Shown: positions 57,901 to 64,000 of the stretch, piece by piece
How the letters are laid out: each line of letters opens with the position of its first letter
Numbering within the stretch: position 1 is the stretch's first letter
NCBI RefSeq assembly: GCF_030733845.1
Contig: NZ_CP132311.1
Span: 1,553,501-1,617,500, forward strand
Length of the DNA stretch: 64,000 bases
Source of the DNA: Shinella zoogloeoides
GTDB lineage: Bacteria; Pseudomonadota; Alphaproteobacteria; Rhizobiales; Rhizobiaceae
Reading direction: 5' to 3'
Translations under genes and position numbers: made by a program
Notes under the pieces: model-generated
Database searches by the model: none
What the model saw: only the letters and a program-made list of their open reading frames with translations
Told to the model about the DNA's origin: nothing

Positions 57901-58608
57901 CTACCCTTTCTTCTTGGTCTTTGCCTTGGCCTTGCGCTGCTCGTCGCTCTCGACGAGTTGCAGCGACTTTTCCGGCGGCGTGACGAGGCCGACGGAAATG
58001 ATCAGCTTGGCGGCATCTTCCGCACTCATGTCGAGCGGCACGATTTTTTCCCGCGGTACGTAGACGAGGAAGCCGGCCGTCGGAAACGGCGTCGGCGGCA
58101 GGAAGCAGGCGACCATGTCCTTGCCCATCGCCTTGAATTTCGTCGCGATCTCGCCGCGCGCATCCGTCGCCACGAAGACGATCGCCCAGAGGCCGGCGCT
58201 CGGATATTCGATCATCGCCGCCTTGTTGAAGGAATTGCCCTTGTCCTTCAGCACCGTCTCGAAGATCTGCTTCAGGCTGCGGTGCACCGTGCGCACCAGC
58301 GGCGTGCGGTTGAACAGCGAATCGCCGAACTCCACGACGGTACGCCCGATCAGGTTCTTTCCGAGGAATCCGACAAGCGTGATCAGCACGAGCGCGATGA
58401 GCAGCCCGAAACCGGGGATCGCAAATTGCAGGTAGTTTTCAGGGTTGTAGGAGGCCGGGATATAAGGCTTCACCCAGCTGTCGGCCCAGCGGATAAACGT
58501 CCAGGTCAGCCATATGGTGATGGCGATCGGCGCGCAGATGACGAGCCCGGTCAGGAAATTGTTGCGCAGCCGCATGGCCAGCGACTGTCTCGGAACAAGG
58601 TCGGTCAT
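57901..58608 (-). CDS. DUF502 family membrane protein
   Basis: 235 residues (MTDLVPRQSLAMRLRNNFLT). Two N-terminal membrane spans (about 18-38 and 62-86) are followed by a soluble domain with DUF502 features: VRTVHRSLKQIFETVL, VEYPSAGLWAIVFV-like segment and FLPPTPFPTAGFLVYVPREK. The function is unknown. A Lys-rich tail (RKAKAKTKKKG) ends the protein. It shares direction with the GNAT gene, 35 bases away. Confidence 0.9.
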   Translation of the reverse strand: MTDLVPRQSLAMRLRNNFLTGLVICAPIAITIWLTWTFIRWADSWVKPYIPASYNPENYLQFAIPGFGLLIALVLITLVGFLGKNLIGRTVVEFGDSLFNRTPLVRTVHRSLKQIFETVLKDKGNSFNKAAMIEYPSAGLWAIVFVATDARGEIATKFKAMGKDMVACFLPPTPFPTAGFLVYVPREKIVPLDMSAEDAAKLIISVGLVTPPEKSLQLVESDEQRKAKAKTKKKG

Positions 58609-58643
58609 CTAAGGTCCAGTGCAGGGCGAGCGTGGGAGTCTGC

Positions 58644-59138
58644 TCAGCCGTAGAAACCCGGATGATAGGAAACGGTTCCCCCGCCGTAAACCGGTGAAAA
58701 TGCCATACGCATGAAATACTCCGGCGGCACGCCGTCGAGCGTCAGCTTCGGGTCCGGCGCGAATCCGAAACGGCTGTAATAGGCGGGATCGCCGAGCAGC
58801 ACGCAGCCCGTCGCACCGAGCGCCTTCAACCGGTCCAGCCCCTCGCGCACTAGCCTGCCGCCTATTCCCGCGCCCTGCCGGGACGGGGCGACCGCGATCG
58901 GGCCGAGGCCATACCAGCCCCGGCTGCCGTCGGAGACGGAAACGGGCGAAAAGGCGACGTGGCCGACGACAGCGCCTTCCACTTCTGCGACCAGCGAAAG
59001 CGTCAGCGCTCCGGCCGCGCGCAGCCGGTCGATGATCACATGTTCCGTCCCGTCGGCATGCGGTGCGCTTTCGAATGCCGTCTGCGTCAGTACGCGGATG
59101 GCGTCGATATCCGCCGCGCGCTCCGGGCGGATGATCAT
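58644..59138 (-). CDS. GNAT family N-acetyltransferase
   Basis: 164 residues (MIIRPERAADIDAIRVLTQT). The acetyl-CoA pyrophosphate loop is in GLGPIAVAPSRQGAGIGGRL, with a LVREGLDRLKALGATGCVLL motif next; the fold matches predicted N-acetyltransferases such as YhbS-type. The start codon overlaps the glmS stop by 4 bases, so translation is coupled. The substrate is unknown. Confidence 0.88.
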   Translation of the reverse strand: MIIRPERAADIDAIRVLTQTAFESAPHADGTEHVIIDRLRAAGALTLSLVAEVEGAVVGHVAFSPVSVSDGSRGWYGLGPIAVAPSRQGAGIGGRLVREGLDRLKALGATGCVLLGDPAYYSRFGFAPDPKLTLDGVPPEYFMRMAFSPVYGGGTVSYHPGFYG

Positions 59139-60961
59139 TCGACCGTCACGGACTTGGCAAGGTTGCGCGGCTGGTCGACATCCGTGCCCATGAAGACCGC
59201 CGTATGGTAGGCGAGCAACTGGATCGGCAGCGAGTAGATCATCGGCGCGATGATCTCGTCGACATTGGGCAGCACGATCGTCGCCATCGTGGGGAGCTTG
59301 GAGGCGGCCGCCCCCTTCTCGTCGGTGATGAAGATGATCCGGCCGCCGCGCGCAGCCACTTCCTGCATGTTCGACACGGTCTTCTCGAAGAATCGGTCAT
59401 GCGGCGCGATCACGATGACCGGCATGTTCTCGTCGATAAGCGCGATGGGGCCGTGCTTCAGCTCGCCGGCGGCATAGCCCTCGGCGTGGATATAGGAGAT
59501 TTCCTTGAGCTTCAGCGCGCCTTCCATGGCCAGCGGATAGCTGGTGCCGCGGCCGAGATAGAGCACGTCCTTGCACTTGGACAGGTCGCGCGAAAGCTGC
59601 TCGATCGCCGGCTGGATGGTGTTCAGCACGCTTGCCATGATGCGCGGCATCTCGGCGAGATGGCGCACCAGTTCCTTCTCTTCCGCCGTGCCGAGCGTGC
59701 CGCGCGCCCGGCCCGCGCCGATGGCGAGCGCCGCCAGCACGGAAAGCTGGCAGGTGAAGGTCTTGGTGGAGGCGACGCCGATTTCCGGGCCGGCAAGGAT
59801 CGGGAAGACCGCGTCGGATTCGCGGGCAATGCTCGATTCTTTCGCATTGACCACCGCGCCGATCTTCAGGCCCTGCTCCTTGCAATAGCGCAGCGAGGCG
59901 AGTGTGTCGGCGGTCTCGCCGGACTGCGAAATGAAGAGCGCGGCCGAGGCCGGGTTGAGCGGGATTTCGCGGTAGCGGAATTCGGAGGCGACGTCGATCT
60001 CGACCGGCAGTCGGGCATAGCGCTCGAACCAGTATTTGCCGACCAGACCTGCGAGATAGGCTGTGCCGCAGGCCGTAATGGCAAGGCTCGGTACCTTGGC
60101 GAAGTCGATGTCCGCGGCGACCGGACGGACCGTATGCGCGAGGAAATCGACATAGTGACTGAGCGCATGGGAGATCGCCTCCGGCTGCTCATGGATTTCC
60201 TTCTCCATGAAATGCCGGTGGTTGCCCTTGTCGATGAGATAGGCGGCCGCCGAGGAAATCTGCTTCGCGCGCTCGACGCGCTTGCCGTCGAGGTCGAAGA
60301 TATGCGCACCATCGCGGCCGATCACCGCCCAATCGCCGTCGACGAGATAGCTGATCTCGTTGGTGAAGGGCGCGAGCGCGATGGCGTCGGAGCCGAGGAA
60401 CATCTCGCCGCGGCCGTGGCCGATGGCGAGCGGCGGGCCGCTGCGGGCGGCCATGATGGTCGACGGATCGTCCTCGAAGATCACGGCCAGCGCATATGCG
60501 CCGGTGACGCGGCGCAGCATGGCTTGCATCGCCTCGCGCCGGCCGAGACCTTCGCGGCGGTATTTCGCGACGAGCTGCGCGACGACTTCCGTGTCGGTCT
60601 GCGTCGTGAAGGTCGCACCGGCCGCGGACAATTCGTCCTTCAGCTCGGAAAAATTCTCGATGATGCCGTTGTGGACGACGGCGACACCCTCGACGAAATG
60701 CGGATGGGCATTGCCTTCCGTCGGCGCGCCGTGTGTCGCCCAGCGCGTGTGGGCAATGCCGATGGTGCCGGCGAGCGGCTCCTCGGAAAGGCGCTTCTCC
60801 AGGTTGAACAGCTTGCCTTCGGCGCGGCGGCGCGCCAGCCTGCCGTCGACGATGGTGGCGACCCCGGCAGAATCGTAGCCCCGATATTCAAGGCGCTTCA
60901 GGGCATCGACAAGGCGACCCGCAACAGGCTGGTTTCCAACGATACCGACAATTCCACACAT
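59135..60961 (-). CDS. glmS: Glutamine--fructose-6-phosphate aminotransferase
   Basis: 608 residues from the ATG at 60961 (MCGIVGIVGNQPVAGRLVDA). Cys2 is the glutamine amidotransferase nucleophile. Two SIS domains follow (AITACGTAYLAGLVGKYW, SQSGETADTLASL, and LGRGTSYPLAMEGALKLKEI). It makes glucosamine-6-phosphate for peptidoglycan and LPS. It is downstream of glmU (125 bases), same strand, so the two steps may be cotranscribed. A longer frame to 61039 is not needed. Confidence 0.97.
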   Translation of the reverse strand: MCGIVGIVGNQPVAGRLVDALKRLEYRGYDSAGVATIVDGRLARRRAEGKLFNLEKRLSEEPLAGTIGIAHTRWATHGAPTEGNAHPHFVEGVAVVHNGIIENFSELKDELSAAGATFTTQTDTEVVAQLVAKYRREGLGRREAMQAMLRRVTGAYALAVIFEDDPSTIMAARSGPPLAIGHGRGEMFLGSDAIALAPFTNEISYLVDGDWAVIGRDGAHIFDLDGKRVERAKQISSAAAYLIDKGNHRHFMEKEIHEQPEAISHALSHYVDFLAHTVRPVAADIDFAKVPSLAITACGTAYLAGLVGKYWFERYARLPVEIDVASEFRYREIPLNPASAALFISQSGETADTLASLRYCKEQGLKIGAVVNAKESSIARESDAVFPILAGPEIGVASTKTFTCQLSVLAALAIGAGRARGTLGTAEEKELVRHLAEMPRIMASVLNTIQPAIEQLSRDLSKCKDVLYLGRGTSYPLAMEGALKLKEISYIHAEGYAAGELKHGPIALIDENMPVIVIAPHDRFFEKTVSNMQEVAARGGRIIFITDEKGAAASKLPTMATIVLPNVDEIIAPMIYSLPIQLLAYHTAVFMGTDVDQPRNLAKSVTVE

Positions 60962-61086
60962 GGTCTGCTCCGCTTTTGCGAGATGCTTCGATTGCGCTCT
61001 TTCGTAGAGCTTTTTTACCGTGGTGCAACACGCCCGCACTCACTTTCGATTGCAAGCGTTAATCTGGGCGCGCCCACTGGAGGAGA

Positions 61087-62466
61087 TTATTCGGCCGCCT
61101 TTTTCTTCGCGTCCTTGATCGCCTGGTTGCGCGCGCGAATCTGCGCGGCGCGGCCCTCCTTGTTTTCCTGCCGGGCGCGGCCGAAGGCGACCGCGTCATC
61201 CGGCACATCGGCCGTGATGACGCTGCCGGAGGCGACATAGGCGCCGCTGCCGATGGAGACGGGCGCAACGAGGGCCGTGTTGGAGCCAATGAAGGCATCG
61301 GCGCCAATGCGCGTCACATGCTTGTTTATGCCGTCGTAATTGCAGGTGATGGTGCCGGCACCGACATTGGTATGCGCGCCGATGAAGGCGTCGCCGATGT
61401 AGCTGAGATGGTTGACCTTGGCGCCCGCGCCGATCTCCGCCTTCTTCACCTCGGTGAAATTGCCCACCTTGGAACCCGCGCCGAGATTGGCGCCCGGCCG
61501 CAGGCGCGCATAGGGGCCGACCTCGGCGTCCGCCGAGACATGCGCGCCTTCGATATGCGAGAAGGAATGGATCAGCGCGCCGCTCTCGACGGTCACGCCG
61601 GGGCCGAACACGACATTCGGCTCGATCGTCACGTCGCGTCCGATTTTCGTGTCATGGGAAAGGAAGACGGTTTCCGGCGCGATCATCGAGACGCCGTCGA
61701 TCATCATCTCGTGCCGGCGGCGCTGCTGCCAGAGCCGTTCGATGACGGCGAGCTCGGCGCGCGTGTTGCAGCCGGTCAGCTCCTCCTCGGGCGCTTCCAC
61801 CGCGATCGCCCGGCCGCCGGCGGCGCGCACGACCTCGACGATGTCGGTGAGATAATATTCGCCCTTGGCGTTCTCGTTGCCGATCCGGTCGATGAGGTCG
61901 AGCGCCTTGCGGCCATCGATGGCCATCAGGCCGCCGTTGCAATAGGTGATGGCCCGCTCGGCCTCGCTGGCGTCCTTGTGCTCGCGGATCGCCAGCAGTT
62001 CGCCATTCTCCACGAGCAAACGCCCGTAGCCGGTCGGGTCGGCCGTCCGGAAGCCAATGACGACGACGTCTGCGCCACGGGCAAGACCGTCGCGCGCGGC
62101 GATCAGCGGCGCCTCGGTGATGAGCGGCGTATCGCCGAAGACGACGAGCACGTCGTCATATCCCTTGGCGATGGCATCGCGCGCGGCGAGCACGGCATGC
62201 GCCGTGCCGAGCCGCTCGGTCTGGATATGGACGGTGCTGCTGACCGCCGCGCTCCTCGCTGCGGCCTCGACCTTCTCTGCGTCGCGGCCGAGCACCAGCG
62301 CGATATCGGAAATGCCGGCCTTGGCGAGCGCATCCACCACATGGGCGATCATCGGCCGACCGGCGACGGGGTGCAGCACCTTCGACTGCGACGACTTCAT
62401 CCGCGTGCTCTCGCCGGCCGCCAGGATTACGGCAAGGCAGGTGCGTTTCGTCCGGTCTGCGGTCAT
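61087..62466 (-). CDS. glmU: Bifunctional UDP-GlcNAc pyrophosphorylase / glucosamine-1-phosphate acetyltransferase
   Basis: 459 residues ([20 protein letters not shown]). The N-terminal uridyltransferase has [20 protein letters not shown]. The C-terminal left-handed beta helix shows hexapeptide repeats ([20 protein letters not shown]) and ends [20 protein letters not shown]. It makes UDP-GlcNAc, the precursor of peptidoglycan and lipid A. The gene is followed by glmS. It lies 79 bases after the cotransporter gene. Confidence 0.97.
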   Translation of the reverse strand: MTADRTKRTCLAVILAAGESTRMKSSQSKVLHPVAGRPMIAHVVDALAKAGISDIALVLGRDAEKVEAAARSAAVSSTVHIQTERLGTAHAVLAARDAIAKGYDDVLVVFGDTPLITEAPLIAARDGLARGADVVVIGFRTADPTGYGRLLVENGELLAIREHKDASEAERAITYCNGGLMAIDGRKALDLIDRIGNENAKGEYYLTDIVEVVRAAGGRAIAVEAPEEELTGCNTRAELAVIERLWQQRRRHEMMIDGVSMIAPETVFLSHDTKIGRDVTIEPNVVFGPGVTVESGALIHSFSHIEGAHVSADAEVGPYARLRPGANLGAGSKVGNFTEVKKAEIGAGAKVNHLSYIGDAFIGAHTNVGAGTITCNYDGINKHVTRIGADAFIGSNTALVAPVSIGSGAYVASGSVITADVPDDAVAFGRARQENKEGRAAQIRARNQAIKDAKKKAAE

Positions 62467-62545
62467 GGGAATTCCTCGTTCATCCGTATGCGTCGCCGTT
62501 CCTTAGCAAAAAGCCACGCAGGGAGACAAAGGGATTTCTCGGGTC

Positions 62546-64000
62546 TCAGCTGGTGCTGTTGCGCAGGCGGCTTTCGGTGAGCAGGCCGCTCTCGTCGAGG
62601 ATCGGATAGGCGACGGAGACGAGATGCGCGTTGACGCGCTTCAGGTCGCGCAGCATGTCGAGATGCAGCGAGCTGGTCTGGAGGCTGTCGAGACGGCCGT
62701 CGCGCAGCCGCTCCAGGTGCCGCTCGGAGGATTGCTTCTCCATGCGCCGCACATCCACCTTCACCTCCATGAGCTGACGGGCAAGGCCGGCATCGCGCGT
62801 GACGAAGATCGTCTGGGCGATGCGCAGGTTCTCGATGGTCAGGTTGAAGAGATTGTCGAGTTCCTTGTAGCCGTCGTCGGAGAATTTGAGGCCGTTGACG
62901 ATCTTCTTGCGCACCTGCTCCTGCAAGCCCTTCTCGATGATGTCGCCAACATGTTCGAGATTGATCGCGTAATCGATGATGATGATCGAACGGGCCGCGC
63001 ATTCGCCGCTGACGCCCTGCCGGCCGAGGCGGGAAAGGTAGATCTTCACCTCCTGCTGCAACGCATCCACCTGCCGCTCCAGTTCGCCGATGTCCTTCAA
63101 CGGCGTCAGGTTGTTGTCGTTGAAGGCGCGCATGGTGCGGATCAGCATCGCTTCGATGAGATCGCCGACGCGCAGCACTTCGCGCGTTGCGCCCGAAAGC
63201 GCCACGACCGGGCTCGAAAGCGCGGTGTCGTCGAGATATTTCGGACCCGTCTCCTCCTTCTTATCCTCTGGAACGAGCTTTTCCATGAGGCGCGACAGCG
63301 GCCCGGAAAGCGGCCAGAGCACGAGCGCGACCACCAGGTTGAAGACGAGGTGCACGTCGACCGGAAGCTTCGCGGCAGGAACCGGCAGCAGGGCGAGGAG
63401 ATCGGCGACCTGCCCCGCGAAGGGCAGGACGGCGAGACACCCGACCCCGCGCACCAGGAGATTGCCGAGCGTCACGCGCCGCGCGGAGGCGGCCGCCTTG
63501 AGCGTCGCGATGACGGGCGGCACGGCCCCGCCGAGATTGGCGCCCAGCACGAGGATGACCGTGAGCGCCGGCGACAGGATGCCCATCGCCGAGAGCGACA
63601 GGATGAGCACGACGACGGCAAGGCTCGAGGAGGAGACGATGGCAAGCACGGTCGAGAAGGCGAGTGCCGCCGGCCACGCCCCATCGAGCAGCTGAAGGAA
63701 GGCGGCCAGCGCCGGCGATTGGCGCATCGGCTCCGTCGCAAGGCTTAGCAGATGCAGCGACAGCAGCATGAGGCCGATGCCGACGAGCGCGGAGCCGAGC
63801 CCCTGCCGGGCGGTGGAGCTGGAGGATTTGTAGAGGACGACCCCGACGAGGATGATCAGCGGCGAAATCGATTCGATGCCGGTCGCGACCAGCCAGGCGG
63901 TGACGGCCGTGCCGACATTGGCGCCGAGCAGCACGATCTGCGCCATGCGCGCCCGCACGAGGTTCTTTTCCACGAAGGAAGCGATCATCAATGCCGTCGC
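62546..64000 (-). CDS. Na+/phosphate cotransporter family (NptA-like), 5' end outside window
   Basis: The frame is open to the right edge, with more coding sequence beyond. Two repeated transporter units are seen (LLGANVGTAVTAWLVATG, then LGANLGGAVPPVIATL), with several membrane spans up to about residue 240 of the visible part. A PhoU-like helical domain follows (DLIEAMLIRTMRAFNDNNLT, then ELERQVDALQQEVKIYLSRL). It should move phosphate with sodium at the inner membrane, and the PhoU-like tail may regulate it. The true start is not in the window. Confidence 0.9.
   Translation of the reverse strand, partial: ATALMIASFVEKNLVRARMAQIVLLGANVGTAVTAWLVATGIESISPLIILVGVVLYKSSSSTARQGLGSALVGIGLMLLSLHLLSLATEPMRQSPALAAFLQLLDGAWPAALAFSTVLAIVSSSSLAVVVLILSLSAMGILSPALTVILVLGANLGGAVPPVIATLKAAASARRVTLGNLLVRGVGCLAVLPFAGQVADLLALLPVPAAKLPVDVHLVFNLVVALVLWPLSGPLSRLMEKLVPEDKKEETGPKYLDDTALSSPVVALSGATREVLRVGDLIEAMLIRTMRAFNDNNLTPLKDIGELERQVDALQQEVKIYLSRLGRQGVSGECAARSIIIIDYAINLEHVGDIIEKGLQEQVRKKIVNGLKFSDDGYKELDNLFNLTIENLRIAQTIFVTRDAGLARQLMEVKVDVRRMEKQSSERHLERLRDGRLDSLQTSSLHLDMLRDLKRVNAHLVSVAYPILDESGLLTESRLRNSTS

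Overview
The window is high-GC chromosomal DNA of an alphaproteobacterium, most likely Rhizobiaceae (Rhizobium, Agrobacterium, Ensifer or Shinella type; the genus cannot be fixed by eye). The evidence is the gene content and protein style: long GyrA, a two-domain Nnr, glnB-glnA behind sigma-54 sites, a GTTC-N7-GTTC LexA box between ssb and uvrA, an IalB-family protein, and the linkage mfd-sdhE-recG. No rRNA, tRNA or CRISPR array was found.

Positions 1-6722 are the late end of a prophage read left to right. It holds the 3' part of a host-specificity (gpJ-like) tail protein with a 96-bp tandem repeat, a pyocin-knob-like tail fibre, two small tail-associated proteins, and a lysis cassette (peptidoglycan-binding amidase, small lipoprotein, holin-like protein, membrane-anchored coiled coil). 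No integrase or repressor is in view, so the rest of the phage lies to the left.

Positions about 6.7-15.2 kb are accessory DNA, mostly on the minus strand. It contains many very small genes, several overlapping by a few bases: two exported small proteins, a secreted caspase-like (C14) protein with two small overlapping ORFs behind it, a zinc-knuckle-like protein, a HTH_17/excisionase-like protein with a divergent small partner, and an OafA-type membrane acyltransferase. The right phage/host boundary is probably between about 13.2 and 15.4 kb, but no attachment duplication can be proved.

From 15.4 kb on, the content is core chromosome. Cell-wall, replication and tRNA genes come first (rlpA, a D,D-carboxypeptidase-like gene, tmk, holB, metG, tatD, an MBL hydrolase). 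Then come the long-form purC, tgt-queA for queuosine, two cyclophilins, coaD, two tiny membrane-protein genes, gyrA, marC, ssb and uvrA with a shared SOS control site, nnr, and the nitrogen operon glnB-glnA. An IS200-type element sits just after the glnA terminator. It is followed by a TAXI-type binding protein, hspQ, an IalB-like protein, an oligopeptide-binding protein, a FrnE-like DsbA protein, mfd-sdhE, recG, a DUF502 membrane protein, glmS, glmU and a Na/Pi cotransporter cut by the right edge.

The most notable observations are as follows. The D,D-carboxypeptidase lacks the canonical SxN serine and KTG lysine. The Tgt lacks three of the four usual zinc ligands. Two sigma-54 promoters, 22 bp apart, precede glnB. 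A LexA box sits between ssb and uvrA. Several probable small genes are too short for ordinary gene calling (for example 4881-4970, 6719-6880, 7875-8039, 30224-30349 and 30364-30510).
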